Source: Gammaproteobacteria bacterium | GTDB taxonomy: Bacteria; Pseudomonadota; Gammaproteobacteria; JAABTG01 | Length of the DNA: 64,000 nucleotides | Direction: 5' to 3' | Assembly (NCBI GenBank): GCA_034522055.1 | Contig: JAXHLS010000002.1 | Span: 2,170,001-2,234,000 of the forward strand | Shown: positions 24,822 to 38,800 of the stretch, piece after piece | Layout: the number at the start of each line of letters is the position of its first letter | How positions within the stretch are numbered: the first letter of the stretch is position 1 | Made by a program: the position numbers and the translations under genes | The notes under the pieces: generated by a model | What the model was told of the DNA's origin: nothing | The model's input: the letters and a program-made list of their open reading frames with translations, nothing else | The model's database searches: none

Positions 24822-25919
24822 ATGGAGGAGCTGGAGAGCAGGGTCCGCCTGTCCCGGTTGTATGGCTACGATACCGGCCCCCTGGCGGAGTCGCTGGCGG
24901 CATTCCCGTCGGCCGCGACTGCCCTGGCCGAGGTCCAGCGGCGCCAACTGGTGCCACTGGCTGCGGAACCTCTGGAGCGGCTTGTCGAGGCGGACCTCGC
25001 CTGGCTGCGGGCGGGCCCGGGCCGCGGCATCCTGGCCCTCTGCGACGACGCCTATCCGCAGTTGCTGCGGTCCATCGCAGACCCTCCACCGCTACTCTAT
25101 TATCTGGGCGACCCGGAAGTGTTGTGCCAGGTCCAGATGGCCGTGGTGGGCTCGCGCAATCCCACCCCCGGCGGGCGGGAGACGGCGACGGCGTTCTCCC
25201 GCTACCTGGCCCGCAACGGCCTGGTGATAACCAGCGGCCTCGCCCGCGGCATCGATACCGCGGCCCACCGCGGTGCCCTGGCCGCATCCGGCTACACGGT
25301 GGCGGTGCTGGGTACCGGTGTCGATCGGGTCTACCCCGCCGAAAACCGGGAACTGGCGCGCCGTATCGCGGACACCGGCGTCGTGGTGTCGGAGTTTCCC
25401 CTGGGCACCTCCCCCCGGGCCGGCCATTTCCCGCGCCGCAATCGCATCATCAGCGGGCTGGCGGTGGGTACCCTGGTGGTGGAGGCCGCCGCTCGCAGCG
25501 GCTCCCTCATCACCGCCCGCCTGGCGGCCGAGCAGGGCCGGGAGGTGTTCGCCATCCCGGGCTCCATTCAGAACCCCATGGCCCGCGGTTGTCACGAGCT
25601 CATCCGCCAGGGCGCGAAGCTGGTGGAGACGGCGGCGCATATCCTGGAGGAACTGCCGCCCCTGTTGGATGTGGCCCTACCCGCCCGGGGGTTCGCCCCC
25701 GCGTCGCCGCCAAGCGCTCCCGAGAGTCTGGCAGAGGACTATGTCGCCCTGCTCGAGGCCATGGGATACGACCCCGTGAGTGTCGATCAGCTGGTGCAGC
25801 GGACTGGATTGACGGCCAATGTCCTTTCCTCCATGCTGTTGCTCCTGGAACTCGAAGGGCACATCGGGCCGGTGGCCGGCGGCCTCTACATGCGAATATC
25901 AAACGAAGGCACTCCATGA
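24822..25919 (+). CDS. dprA: DNA processing protein DprA
   Basis: This 365-residue cytoplasmic protein binds incoming single-stranded DNA during natural transformation and loads RecA. The Rossmann-like core is evident: YPQLLRSIADPPPLLYYLGD, VAVVGSRNPTPGGRETA (seen as MAVVGSRNPTPG), SGLARGIDTAAHRGAL, VLGTGVDRVYPAENREL and SEFPLGTSPRAGHFPRRNRI. The C-terminal winged-helix DprA_WH is also present (LEAMGYDPVSVDQLVQRTGL). Its stop overlaps the smg start by 4 bp. No other competence genes are in the window. Confidence 0.95.
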   Translation: MEELESRVRLSRLYGYDTGPLAESLAAFPSAATALAEVQRRQLVPLAAEPLERLVEADLAWLRAGPGRGILALCDDAYPQLLRSIADPPPLLYYLGDPEVLCQVQMAVVGSRNPTPGGRETATAFSRYLARNGLVITSGLARGIDTAAHRGALAASGYTVAVLGTGVDRVYPAENRELARRIADTGVVVSEFPLGTSPRAGHFPRRNRIISGLAVGTLVVEAAARSGSLITARLAAEQGREVFAIPGSIQNPMARGCHELIRQGAKLVETAAHILEELPPLLDVALPARGFAPASPPSAPESLAEDYVALLEAMGYDPVSVDQLVQRTGLTANVLSSMLLLLELEGHIGPVAGGLYMRISNEGTP

Positions 25920-26398
25920 AGGAAACCGTCCTGGACGTGTTGATGTATCTCTTCGAGAATTATTTCGAGGACGAAGTGGTGCTCGGTGCCAACCAGGAAC
26001 ATCTCAAGAACGACCTGGTGAGCGAGGGCTTCACCGAGCGCACCGTGGACAAGGCCCTGTCCTGGCTGGAGGGCCTCGCCCCGGGCGAGGACGGGGCGGC
26101 GCCGATGGTGGATACCGGCCCCACGGCGCTGCGCCACTACACTCGGCGCGAGGAGGAGCGGCTGGATGCGGAGGCGCGCGGTTTCCTGCTGTTCCTGGAG
26201 CAGGTGGCCCTGCTGGACGCTACCCGCCGCGAACTGGTGATCGACCAGGTGATGGGGTTGGACAGCGACGACGTGGACCTCGATCAGGTCAAGTGGGTGG
26301 TGCAGATGGTGTTGTTCAACCACCCGGTGGACGAGGACCAGGACAAGGCCTGGCTGGAGAACCTGGTATTCGCGGACGATTCCGGGCAACTGCATTGA
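25916..26398 (+). CDS. smg: Smg family protein (DUF494)
   Basis: This is a 160-residue protein of the Smg/DUF494 family: MKETVLDVLMYLFENYFEDE at the start, LVSEGFTERTVDKALSWLEG, then ARGFLLFLEQVALLDATRRE and VDLDQVKWVVQMVLFNHP. The molecular function is not established. In Gammaproteobacteria the gene constantly follows dprA, as here with an ATGA overlap, and precedes topA. Confidence 0.92.
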   Translation: MKETVLDVLMYLFENYFEDEVVLGANQEHLKNDLVSEGFTERTVDKALSWLEGLAPGEDGAAPMVDTGPTALRHYTRREEERLDAEARGFLLFLEQVALLDATRRELVIDQVMGLDSDDVDLDQVKWVVQMVLFNHPVDEDQDKAWLENLVFADDSGQLH

Positions 26399-26551
26399 AT
26401 CCCTCGTCGGCGGCGATGGTAAACCCTTGACATAAAAAGCTACATCGGCCTTTCGCCTCACGGCATGGTCGTTGAAAGGGCGTGTGTTCTCTCGCTGCAT
26501 CCGGCGCCCATCCAACCCAACTCAGCAGAAGTTCCAGATGGTGTCGAATCC

Positions 26552-28866
26552 ATGAGTCATCTTGTCGTCGTCGAATCCCCGGCCAAGGCGCGGACCATCA
26601 AGAAGTACCTGGGCCCCGATTTCGAGGTGGTGGCCTCCTATGGCCATGTTCGTGACCTGGTGCCCAAGGAGGGCGCGGTAGACACCGAGGACGGCTTCAA
26701 CATGCGTTATACGGTGCTCGACAAAAACAAGAAATATGTCGATGCCATCGCCAAGGCCATGAAGAAGGCGGACGCGCTGTTCCTCGCCACAGACCCCGAT
26801 CGCGAGGGGGAGGCCATCTCCTGGCATCTCTACGAGCTGCTGAAGGAACGCAAGGTGCTGGATGACAAACCGGTGCATCGCGTGGTGTTTCACGAGATCA
26901 CCAAGACGGCCATCCGCGAGGCCGTGGATAACCCCCGCACCCTCTCCATGGACATGGTCAACGCCCAGCAGGCGCGGCGCGCCCTGGACTACCTGGTGGG
27001 CTTCAATCTCTCGCCCCTGCTGTGGAAGAAGATCAAGCGCGGCCTGTCGGCCGGCCGGGTGCAGAGCCCGGCCCTGCGTCTCATCGTGGAGCGCGAGAAG
27101 GAGATCGAGGCCTTCGTCACCCGCGAGTACTGGACCGTGGAGGCGGACCTCGAGAGCGCCAAGGAGCCGTTCTCGGCCAAGCTCACCCATCTCGATGGCG
27201 AGAAGCTCGGTCAGTTCAGCATCGACAACGGCGAGCTGGCGGCCGAGGTCAAGGAGCGGCTGACCGCCTCGGCCCAGGGCGCCCTCAAGGTGGCGCGCAT
27301 CGAGCGCAAGCAGCGCCGTCGCAACCCCGCCCCGCCCTTTACCACTTCTACTCTGCAGCAGGAGGCGGTGCGCAAGCTCGGTTTTTCGGCCCAGCGCACC
27401 ATGCGGGTGGCCCAGCAACTCTACGAGGGCATCGACACCGGGAGTGGCGCGGTGGGTCTCATCACCTACATGCGCACCGATTCGGTGATCCTGGCCGCGG
27501 AGGCGGTGAACGAGCTCAGGGCCTACATCAGCGAGCGCTACGGCAAGGACGACATTCCCAAATCACCGCGGGTGTTCAAGACCAAGTCGAAGAATGCCCA
27601 GGAGGCCCACGAGGCCGTGCGCCCGACCTCGGCGGCGCGCCATCCGGACGACATCAAGGCCCATCTGAGCAAGGACCAGCATCGCCTCTACGATCTGATC
27701 TGGAAGCGCACGGTGGCGTGTCAGATGATCCACGCCACCATCGATACCGTGGGCGTGGATCTCGACGCCGGCGACGGCAGCACCTTCCGGGCCACTGGCT
27801 CCACGATCGTCAATCCGGGCTTCATCAAGGTCTACCAGGAGGGCCGTGACGACGCCAAGGAGGACGAGGACGGCAAGCGCCTGCCGCCCCTGGAAGAGGG
27901 ACAGGCCGTGGGTCTGACGGAGATCCGCACCGAGCAGCATTTTACGGAACCGCCGCCCCGTTATACCGAGGCCTCCCTGGTGAAGACCCTGGAGGAGTAT
28001 GGCATCGGCCGCCCCTCCACCTACGCCAGCATCATCCAGACTCTGGAGCAGCGGGAGTACGTGGAACTGGAGAGCCGCCGCTTCCGGCCCACGGACGTGG
28101 GGCGCATCGTCAACGATTTCCTCACCGACCACTTCGGCAAGTACGTGGACTACGAGTTCACGGCGCGCCTGGAGGACGATCTCGACGCCGTGTCCCGGGG
28201 CGAGAAGGAATGGATACCGCTGATGGAGTCGTTCTGGAGCCCTTTCAAGACCCAGGTGGATGAGAAGGACGCGGCCCTGACCCGGCGTGACGTCGCCAAG
28301 GCCCGGGAGATCGGCAAGGATCCCGAGACCGGCAAGCCCGTGGTGGTGCGCATGGGGCGCTTCGGGCCCTTCGTCCAGATAGGCGATCCGGAGGACGAGG
28401 AGAAGCCCCGCTTCGCCGGCCTGCGGCCGGGCCAGCGGTTGGACGCCATCACCCTGGAGGAGGCCCTGACGCTGTTCCAGCTGCCCCGCCAGCTCGGCGA
28501 GACCGCGGAGGGCGAGGAAGTGAGCGCCAACGTCGGGCGCTTCGGCCCCTACGTGCGCTACGGCTCGAAGTTCGTGTCGCTGAAGAAGGAAGATGACCCC
28601 TACACGGTGACCCTGGAGCGGGCCCTGGAACTCATAGCCGAGAAGCGCGAGCAGGATGCCAACCGCGAGATCAAGGTGTTCTCCGAGGACGGCATCAAGG
28701 TCTTGCGCGGGCGCTATGGGCCCTATGTGTCCGATGGCAAGAAGAACGCCCGCATCCCCAAGGACAAGGAGCCGGAGGACCTGGACCTAGAGCAATGCAA
28801 GGCTCTGCTGGCGGCGGCCCCCGAGAAGAAGGCCAGCCGCAAGAAGCGCGCCCGCAAAGCGGGTTA

Positions 28867-28867
<1 letters not shown>
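26552..28867 (+). CDS. topA: DNA topoisomerase I
   Basis: This 771-residue type IA topoisomerase relaxes negative supercoils. The Toprim domain opens HLVVVESPAKARTIKKYLG with the acidic triad in ATDPDREGEAI. The active-site tyrosine is Tyr306 in LITYMRTDS, and GIGRPSTYASIIQTLEQREY is conserved. The C-terminus carries repeats of the type GRFGPFVQIG, GRFGPYVRYG and GRYGPYVSDG and a Lys-rich tail, and lacks the Cys4 zinc ribbons of E. coli TopA. The ATG at 26552 fits the family start; a longer frame from 26465 adds an unconserved leader. The tsaC start overlaps its stop (TAGTG). Confidence 0.96.
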
Positions 28868-30359
<1,492 letters not shown>

Positions 30360-30365
30360 TCGGCC

Positions 30366-30394
30366 TTGACACTGGAGCGGCCGCCATGGACAAT
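30366..30394 (+). promoter_or_regulatory. Promoter of the tRNA-Tyr/Gly/Thr-tuf operon
   Basis: A perfect TTGACA (30366-30371), a 17-bp spacer and GACAAT (30389-30394, four of six) lie 16 bp upstream of tRNA-Tyr. The bases after the -10 box are GC-rich (TCCCCGC), the discriminator type associated with stringent control of stable RNA genes. Confidence 0.7.
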
Positions 30395-30410
30395 TCCCCG
30401 CTTACGTTTT

Positions 30411-30495
30411 GGAGGGGTTCCCGAGCGGTCAAAGGGATCAGACTGTAAATCTGACGGCTCAGCCTTCGGAGGTTCGAATCCTCCCCCCTCCACCA
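30411..30495 (+). tRNA. tRNA-Tyr (GTA)
   Basis: The 85-nt gene has a long variable arm, a GGAGGGG/CCCCTCC acceptor stem, a CTGTAAA anticodon loop giving GTA, a GTTCGAATC T-loop and an encoded CCA. It is the first of three tRNAs before tuf. Confidence 0.96.
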
Positions 30496-30620
30496 GGCTA
30501 TGAACCCTGCTCCGGCGTTGCGAGGGGGAGGATGAGAACCGAGAAGGAGGTTCGACGAAATCGCCGGGAGCGATTTCGAACGGCCAGGATGTGTGAGGCA
30601 ACTGCGGCGGGTCCAGGCTT

Positions 30621-30694
<74 letters not shown>

Positions 30695-30743
30695 CTAGGT
30701 TGCGACGATTCCGGCATACAGGACCGGGTCGGCAAGGTTTTTC

Positions 30744-30819
<76 letters not shown>

Positions 30820-30877
30820 CTTTTCGTTCTAGTGTGCATCTGACAATCTGAAACTACTGGCTGGGGAGTCGCATTCC

Positions 30878-32068
<1,191 letters not shown>

Positions 32069-32169
32069 TCGCGATCGCCAGACGCGCAGCGGCGTCGCGC
32101 TGGAGGCCATTTTCGGCTCGCGACGGCGTAATGGGCCGGCAGGAACGTATGTCAGATAGCTAAGTCATT

Positions 32170-32245
32170 AGGCCAGTAGCTCAATTGGCAGAGCGGCGGT
32201 CTCCAAAACCGCAGGTTGGGGGTTCGATTCCCTCCTGGCCTGCCA
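32170..32245 (+). tRNA. tRNA-Trp (CCA)
   Basis: The 76-nt gene has acceptor stem AGGCCAG/CTGGCCT, a GCGGT/ACCGC anticodon stem with loop CTCCAAA (CCA), T-loop GTTCGATTC and an encoded 3' CCA. It sits between tuf and secE, as in many Gammaproteobacteria. Confidence 0.96.
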
Positions 32246-32354
32246 TTTTCAACGGAAAATCCTCGACAGATTCCCGGTGGATACTTTTAGCGGGCGGGCC
32301 GGCACCAGCCGGGACCGCCTGACTTCGGTTCACGAACAAGGCAACCATTGAGTG

Positions 32355-32726
32355 ATGGCAGCGAACGCAGACACATCGGAGCGGTTGGACCCTGTCAAAT
32401 GGGCGCTTGCGTTCGCGCTGGTGGGCGGGGCCATCTGGGCCTTCTACTACTTTGGGGACCATTCGCTGCTGCTGAGGGTGGTGGGTATGTTGGCGGCCAC
32501 CGCCGCCGCCCTGGCCGTCATCGTCCAAACACGCAAGGGCCACATGGCTTGGGAATTCGTGCTGGAGGCCCGCACCGAGGTACGCAAGGTGGTTTGGCCG
32601 ACGCGCAAGGAAACGGTCCACACCACGGGCATCATCATGTTGATGGTGACGGTCGTGGCCATTTTTCTGTGGTTGCTGGATATGTTCCTGGCATGGGCCA
32701 TCCGCGCCATCATCGGGGGAGCCTGA
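32355..32726 (+). CDS. secE: Preprotein translocase subunit SecE
   Basis: This is a 123-residue inner-membrane protein of the SecYEG channel. It has three membrane segments ([57 protein letters not shown]), with the conserved amphipathic stretch [17 protein letters not shown] between the second and third. Three helices is the E. coli-type form. The ATG at 32355 is used; a GTG directly before it is possible. nusG starts 1 bp after the stop. Confidence 0.95.
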   Translation: MAANADTSERLDPVKWALAFALVGGAIWAFYYFGDHSLLLRVVGMLAATAAALAVIVQTRKGHMAWEFVLEARTEVRKVVWPTRKETVHTTGIIMLMVTVVAIFLWLLDMFLAWAIRAIIGGA

Positions 32727-32727
32727 G

Positions 32728-33261
32728 ATGTCCCTAAAATGGTACGTTGTCCATGCCTACTCGGGCTTCGAGAATCAGGTGTCCCGCATGCTCAAGGAGC
32801 GTATAAGCCGCTCCGGGCTGGATGAGCAGTTCGGCGACGTCCTGGTGCCCACCGAGGAAGTGGTGGAGATGAAGGAAGGGCGCAAGCGGCGCAGTGATCG
32901 CAAGTTTTTTCCCGGCTATGTGCTGGTGCAGATGGACCTTACCGACGAATCCTGGCACCTGGTGAAGAACACGCCGAAGGTGATGGGGTTCATCGGCGGT
33001 ACCAGCGACCGGCCTGCGCCCATCAGCGACAAGGAGGCCGATGCCATCCTGCAGCGCGTTCAGGAAGGGACGGACAAGCCCCGTCCCAAGGTGCTGTTCG
33101 AGCCGGGCGAGATGGTGCGCGTCATCGACGGTCCCTTCAACGATTTCAGCGGTGTCGTGGAAGAGGTCAACTACGACAAGAACAGGCTCAAGGTGTCGGT
33201 GCTGATCTTCGGCCGTTCGACCCCGGTGGAGCTGGAGTTCGGACAGGTGGAGAAGGAATAG
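32728..33261 (+). CDS. nusG: Transcription termination/antitermination protein NusG
   Basis: This is a 177-residue factor with an NGN domain ([20 protein letters not shown] ... [31 protein letters not shown]) and a C-terminal KOW domain ([20 protein letters not shown]). It binds RNA polymerase to suppress pausing and links it to Rho or ribosomal S10. Its position between secE and rplK is the universal bacterial one. Confidence 0.98.
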   Translation: MSLKWYVVHAYSGFENQVSRMLKERISRSGLDEQFGDVLVPTEEVVEMKEGRKRRSDRKFFPGYVLVQMDLTDESWHLVKNTPKVMGFIGGTSDRPAPISDKEADAILQRVQEGTDKPRPKVLFEPGEMVRVIDGPFNDFSGVVEEVNYDKNRLKVSVLIFGRSTPVELEFGQVEKE

Positions 33262-33274
33262 AGGCGGGTGAAAA

Positions 33275-33335
33275 GTGAATAGTGAATGGTAAGAAGTACC
33301 GCCCCACTATTCACCATTCACCATTCACCATTCAC
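33275..33335. repeat. Heptamer repeats with inverted arms before rplK
   Basis: Two GTGAATA/GTGAATG units (33275-33288) face four (T/C)ATTCAC units (33308-33335) of the same sequence family on the opposite strand. The arms could pair in the nusG-rplK spacer. The seven-base period matches the other tandem repeats in the window. The rest of the 125-bp spacer shows no clear promoter. Confidence 0.75.
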
Positions 33336-33386
33336 TAACACAATGCGGGGAGCCTAACCGGCGCCTGCACCCGCAAAGAGGTAGAC

Positions 33387-33815
33387 ATGGCAAAGAAGAT
33401 AACGGCCTACATCAAGCTGCAGGTGGCAGCAGGAAAGGCGAATCCCAGTCCTCCCGTGGGGCCCGCTCTGGGCCAGCATGGCGTCAACATCATGGAGTTC
33501 TGCAAGGCATTCAACGCCCAGACACAGGATTTGGAGCAGGGCCTGCCGACGCCGGTGGTGATCACGGTTTTCAATGACCGCAGTTTCACCTTCATCACCA
33601 AGACGCCCCCCGCCGCCGTGCTGTTGAAGAAGGCCGCAGGGGTGGAGAAGGGCAGCAGCACCCCGAATACCGCCAAGGTGGGTTCGGTGAATCGTGCCCA
33701 GCTCGAGGAGATCGCCAACACCAAGATGCCTGATCTCAACGCCGCCGATCTCGAGAGCGCGGTACAGACCATTGCCGGCACCGCCCGCAGCATGGGCCTG
33801 AAGGTGGAGGACTAG
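33387..33815 (+). CDS. rplK: 50S ribosomal protein L11
   Basis: This is a 142-residue protein of the GTPase-associated centre. It contains the Pro-rich [21 protein letters not shown]-terminus and the rRNA-binding C-terminal domain ([12 protein letters not shown] end). The ATG follows GAGGTAGAC. It forms the L11 operon with rplA, 3 bp downstream. Confidence 0.98.
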   Translation: MAKKITAYIKLQVAAGKANPSPPVGPALGQHGVNIMEFCKAFNAQTQDLEQGLPTPVVITVFNDRSFTFITKTPPAAVLLKKAAGVEKGSSTPNTAKVGSVNRAQLEEIANTKMPDLNAADLESAVQTIAGTARSMGLKVED

Positions 33816-33818
33816 ACC

Positions 33819-34514
33819 ATGGCCACCCTGACCAAACGCAAGAAGATGTTCCGGGAGAAGGTGGACGGCTCCCGTCTGTATCCGGTTGAAGAGGCCCTGG
33901 CCCTGCTCAAGGAGCTGTCCACCGCCAAGTTCAGAGAGTCCGTGGACGTGGCCGTCAATCTGGGGGTGGACCCGCGCAAGTCCGACCAGGTGGTGCGTGG
34001 TGCCACGGTATTGCCCCGCGGCACCGGCAAGGAGGTTCGGGTGGCGGTATTCGCCCAGGGCGCGAATGCCGAGGCGGCCACAGAGGCGGGCGCCGATGTG
34101 GTCGGGTTCGAGGATCTCGCGGAGGCGGTGAAGGGCGGCCAGATGGATTTCGATGTGGTGATCGCCTCGCCCGATGCCATGCGCGTGGTGGGCGCCCTCG
34201 GTCCCATCCTCGGTCCGCGCGGCCTGATGCCCAACCCCAAGGTGGGGACGGTGACGCCGGATGTGGCAGGAGCGGTGAGGAACGCCAAGGCCGGTCAGGT
34301 GCGCTATCGCACGGATAAGTCGGGGATCATCCACTGCACCATCGGCAATATCAGCTTCGAGCCCGCGGCCCTCAAGGAAAACCTTGATGCCCTGCTGGCG
34401 GATCTCAACAAGGCCAAGCCGTCCACGTCCAAGGGCATCTATGTCAAGCGGGTGACGGTTTCGAGCACCATGGGTCCCGGTGTAGCCGTGGACAAGGCAA
34501 GCCTCACGCTTTAA
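33819..34514 (+). CDS. rplA: 50S ribosomal protein L1
   Basis: This is a 231-residue L1-stalk protein: [20 protein letters not shown], then [12 protein letters not shown], and the signature [18 protein letters not shown]. In E. coli L1 represses its own operon by binding the leader of rplK; the family feature is known, but the site was not identified here. Confidence 0.98.
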   Translation: MATLTKRKKMFREKVDGSRLYPVEEALALLKELSTAKFRESVDVAVNLGVDPRKSDQVVRGATVLPRGTGKEVRVAVFAQGANAEAATEAGADVVGFEDLAEAVKGGQMDFDVVIASPDAMRVVGALGPILGPRGLMPNPKVGTVTPDVAGAVRNAKAGQVRYRTDKSGIIHCTIGNISFEPAALKENLDALLADLNKAKPSTSKGIYVKRVTVSSTMGPGVAVDKASLTL

Positions 34515-34742
34515 TGAATGATACTTTGGACTGTCGGGCGTAAGCCCGGCGGTCGTCAAAGACCGCAGGCACGCCAGGGAGCAAGGCGTTTAATGAGGCC
34601 GCCAAGGCCGAGCCTGCGCAGACGGCGCCGTCCTTGGACAGGATTTGTTCCTGAATCAGGCCGCCGTAGGGATGAGGGTTTACGCTCTCATATATGACGA
34701 CAACGAGCGGGTCTGCCCCGCCACCCAAACGAGGTAATCAGG
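34515..34742 (+). promoter_or_regulatory. Probable L10 leader region of rplJL-rpoBC
   Basis: The 228-bp spacer between rplA and rplJ has several inverted stretches (GGGCGTAAGCCC; GGCGCCGTCC; CGTAGGG) and occupies the position of the conserved ribosomal L10 leader. There the L10(L12)4 complex binds RNA and represses translation. I did not fold it, and the kink-turn was not assigned. Confidence 0.5.
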
Positions 34743-35270
34743 GTGCTAAATTTCGAGCAAAAAAAGGTTGTTGTCGCGGAAGTCAACGAGGTGGCCAGCA
34801 ACGCACTCTCGGCGGTTGCAGCGGAATATTCCGGCCTGTCGGTGTTCGACATGACCAACCTGAGATCGGCGGCGCGTGACAACGGCGTCTATCTCCGGGT
34901 GGTGCGCAACACCCTCGCGCGCCGGGCCCTGGAAGGCACGGACTTCGAGTGCATGCGTGATGGACTGGTGGGACACCTGGTGCTCGCCTTCTCCCAGGAA
35001 GATCCTGGGGCGGCGGCCCGGGTGGTGAAAGAGTTCAGGAAGGGTAACGATAAGCTCGACGTCAGGCTTATCTCCATCGGCGGCAAGCTGCTGGAGCCCG
35101 GGGACCTCGATCGCCTGGCCAAGATGCCCAACAAGGAGCAGGCCATCAGCATGCTCATGTCGGTCATGAAGGCCCCCATCGACAAGTTCGTGCGTACCCT
35201 GGCAGAACCCAACGCCAAGCTGGTGCGGACCATCGCAGCAGTCCGGGACCAGAAGAAATCCGCGGCATAG
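34743..35270 (+). CDS. rplJ: 50S ribosomal protein L10
   Basis: This 175-residue protein is the base of the L7/L12 stalk: LNFEQKKVVVAEVNEVASNA, LRVVRNTLARRALEGTDFEC, and a C-terminal helix that holds L12 dimers. It uses a GTG start at 34743, preceded by GAGGTAATCAG. Autogenous control through the preceding leader is expected. Confidence 0.97.
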   Translation: MLNFEQKKVVVAEVNEVASNALSAVAAEYSGLSVFDMTNLRSAARDNGVYLRVVRNTLARRALEGTDFECMRDGLVGHLVLAFSQEDPGAAARVVKEFRKGNDKLDVRLISIGGKLLEPGDLDRLAKMPNKEQAISMLMSVMKAPIDKFVRTLAEPNAKLVRTIAAVRDQKKSAA

Positions 35271-35321
35271 CCCTCCGGCCGACAACGGTTATACAACTTT
35301 CAGATTCAGGAGCAAGACGAA

Positions 35322-35699
35322 ATGGCAGTTAGCAAAGAAGAGATCCTCGAGACCATCTCCAACATGACAGTCATGGAAGTGGTGGACCTCGTAGAGGCAA
35401 TGGAAGAGAAGTTCGGTGTCTCCGCCGCCGCCCCCATGGCCATGGCGGCGGCCCCCGCCGAGGGTGGCGGTGCGGCTGCCGAGGAACAAACGGAGTTCGA
35501 CGTGGTGATGAGCAGCTTCGGCGCCAATAAGGTCTCCGTCATCAAGGCCGTGCGTGCCATCACCGGTCTGGGCCTCAAGGAGGCCAAGGACATGGTTGAA
35601 GCGGTGCCGGCGACGGTCAAGGAAGGCGTGTCCAAGGAAGACGCCGAAGATGTCAAGAAGCAGCTCGAGGAGGCGGGAGCGACCGTCGAAGTAAAATAG
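35322..35699 (+). CDS. rplL: 50S ribosomal protein L7/L12
   Basis: This 125-residue stalk protein has an N-terminal dimerisation domain ([20 protein letters not shown]), a flexible Ala/Pro/Gly hinge ([20 protein letters not shown]) and a globular C-terminal domain for factor binding ([20 protein letters not shown]). It is followed by an attenuator hairpin. Confidence 0.98.
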   Translation: MAVSKEEILETISNMTVMEVVDLVEAMEEKFGVSAAAPMAMAAAPAEGGGAAAEEQTEFDVVMSSFGANKVSVIKAVRAITGLGLKEAKDMVEAVPATVKEGVSKEDAEDVKKQLEEAGATVEVK

Positions 35700-35736
35700 C
35701 TTCATTGCAACACATCAAAAGCTATACGGCAGCATC

Positions 35737-35766
35737 GGCTGGGGGCCACCGGTCCCCGGCCTTTTT
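35737..35766 (+). terminator. rplL-rpoB intergenic attenuator hairpin
   Basis: GGCTGGGGGCC (35737-35747) pairs over its full 11 bp, with two G-U pairs, with GGTCCCCGGCC (35751-35761) around an ACC loop, directly followed by TTTTT. E. coli has a partial terminator at the same place that lowers rpoBC expression relative to the ribosomal genes. Confidence 0.75.
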
Positions 35767-35862
35767 CCGTTTCCGGGCATCCGGCGCCGCAACCTGTCTG
35801 TCGGACCGTGGCGTGCATGTTTCAAGACAGACCGCTGACCCGACTATCCGAGGAACTCCCTG

Positions 35863-38800
35863 ATGGGCTATTCGTTCACCGAGAAAAAACGTATCCGCAA
35901 GGATTTTGGAAAGCGTCCCAGCGTTCTCGACGTACCATTCCTGCTGGCCACCCAGATCGATTCCTATCGCGGTTTCCTGCAAACCGGGACGGAGACGGGA
36001 GGTCACGATGGACACGGGCTGGAGGCGGCTTTCAGTTCCGTATTCCCCATCGTCAGCTATTCGGGTAACGCGGCCCTCGAATACGTCAGTTATCGTCTGG
36101 GCAAGCCGGTGTTCGACGTCAAGGAGTGTCAGGTGAGGGGGGTGACCTACGCCTCTTCCCTGCGGGTGAAGTTGCGCCTGGTGATCTACGACAAGGAATC
36201 CAAGGGCGAGAACAAGCCGGTCAAGGACGTCAAGGAACAGGAAGTCTACATGGGTGAGATACCCCTGATGACGGATAACGGGACCTTCGTCATCAACGGT
36301 ACCGAGCGGGTCATCGTCTCCCAGATGCACCGCTCCCCCGGTGTCTTCTTCGAGCATGATCGCGGCAAGACCCACTCCTCCGGCAAATTGCTGTTCTCGG
36401 CGCGGGTGATCCCCTATCGCGGCTCCTGGCTGGACTTCGAATTCGACCCGAAGGACTGCGTGTTCGTGCGTATCGACCGCCGCCGCAAGTTGCCCGCCAC
36501 CATCCTGCTGCGGGCCCTCGGCTACGACAACGAACAGATCCTCGATATGTTCTTCGAGACCAACAGTTTCGAACTCACGAAGAAGCTGGTGCGGTTGAAG
36601 CTGGTGCCGGAACGTCTGCGTGGCGACACCCTGAATTTCGATATCAAGGACGGTGAAGGTAACGTCATAGTCGAAGGCGGGCGGCGTATCACGGCCCGTC
36701 ACATCAAGGCCATGGAGAAGGCGGGGCTCGAGAAGCTCGAGGTGCCCATGGACTTCCTCGTCGGCAAGATGATTGCCAAGGACGTGGTGGACAAGGATAC
36801 CGGTGAGGTGGTCATCAAGGCCAACGACGAGCTGACGGAAGAGTCCATAGAGACGTTGCGTACCCTCGGGGCGCGTTCCTTCGACACTCTGTATACCAAT
36901 GATTACGATAACGGGCCGTACATCTCCGATACCCTGCGCATCGACAACTCCACCACCCCCCTGGAGGCGCAGGTGGAGATCTACCGCATGATGCGCCCCG
37001 GAGAGCCGCCCACCAAGGAGGCGGCCCAGGGCCTGTTCAACAACCTGTTCTTCAGTTCGGACCGCTATGACCTGTCCGAGGTGGGGCGGATGAAGTTCAA
37101 CCGCCGCATCGGGCGGGACGAGCCCGAGGGCCCGGGGACCCTGGCCAACGAGGACGTCATCGATGTCCTCAAGGTGCTCATCGACATCAAGAACGGCAAG
37201 GGCACGGTGGACGACATCGACCACCTGGGCAACCGTCGCGTGCGCAGCGTGGGCGAGATGGCGGAGAACCAGTTCCGCGTCGGCCTGGTGCGGGTGGAGC
37301 GCGCGGTGAAGGAGCGTCTGTCTCTGGCCGAGGCCGAGGAACTCATGCCCCAGGAGCTGATCAACGCCAAGCCCGTGTCGGCGGTCATCAAGGAGTTCTT
37401 CGGCTCCTCCCAGTTGTCCCAGTTCATGGACCAGAACAATCCCCTGTCCGAGGTTACCCACAAGCGCCGTATCTCGGCCCTGGGTCCGGGCGGCCTGACC
37501 CGCGAGCGGGCGGGGTTCGAGGTGCGGGACGTCCACCCCACTCACTACGGCCGGGTCTGCCCCATCGAGACCCCGGAGGGCCCGAACATCGGGCTCATCA
37601 ACTCCCTGGCCTGCTATGCCCGCACCAACCGCTACGGCTTCCTGGAAACCCCCTACCGCAAGGTGGTGGACTCCAAGGTGACGGACGACGTGGAATACCT
37701 GTCGGCCATCGAGGAGGGTCGCTATATCATCGCCCAGGCCAACGCCGCATTGGGCGATGGCGGCGCATTGACGGACAGCCTGGTGTCATGCCGCTTCCAG
37801 AACGAGTTCGGTCTGTTTGCACCGGAGCGGGTGGAGTACATGGACGTGTCGCCGCGCCAGATCGTCTCCGTGGCGGCCTCTCTCGTCCCCTTCCTCGAGC
37901 ACGACGATGCCAACCGTGCCCTCATGGGCTCCAATATGCAACGTCAGGCGGTACCCACCCTGCTGGCGGAGAAGCCCTTGGTGGGCACCGGCATGGAGCG
38001 CAACGTCGCCAAGGACTCCGGCGTGACCGCGGTGGCGCGTCGGGGCGGCATGGTGCATACGGTGGATGCGGCACGCATCGTGGTGCGGGTCAATGACGAC
38101 GAGGCGGAGGCGGGGGAGGCCGGTGTGGATATCTACAACCTCACCAAGTATTCCCGCTCCAACCAGAACACCTGCATCAACCAGAAGCCCCTGGTGAAGC
38201 CCGGGGATGTGATCTCCCGGGGGGACATCCTGGCCGATGGGCCCTCCACCGATCTGGGCGAACTGGCCCTGGGCCAGAATATGCTGGTGGCCTTCATGCC
38301 CTGGAACGGCTACAACTTCGAAGACTCCATTCTCATCTCCGAGCGGGTGGTCGAGGAGGATCGCTACACCTCCATCCATATCGAGGAGATGGTGTGCGTG
38401 TCCCGGGATACCAAGCTCGGGCCCGAGGAGATCTCCGCCGATATCCCCAACGTCAGCGAGGCCGCCCTGGCCAAGCTCGACGAGGCCGGTATCGTCTATG
38501 TGGGTGCCGAGGTGAACCCGGGGGACATCCTGGTGGGCAAGGTGACGCCCAAGGGCGAGACCCAGCTCACCCCCGAGGAGAAGCTGCTGCGGGCCATCTT
38601 CGGTGAGAAGGCCTCGGATGTGAAGGATACGTCGCTCAGGGTGCCTTCGGGCATGAACGGCACCGTCATCGACATCCAGGTGTTCACCCGCGACGGGGTG
38701 GAGAAGGATTCCCGCGCCCGCCAGATCGAGGACGCGGAGCTGACCCGTATCAAGAAGGACCTTCAGGACCAGTTCCGTATCGTGGAGAACGATACCTACG

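Noticed and set aside
26428-26433. TTGACA in the smg-topA gap as a topA promoter
   Set aside because: No acceptable -10 box lies 16-18 bp downstream, so it was left out of the features.
35722-37545. 607-codon frame antisense to rpoB
   Set aside because: Same GC-bias shadow effect, with no motif and no ribosome binding site.
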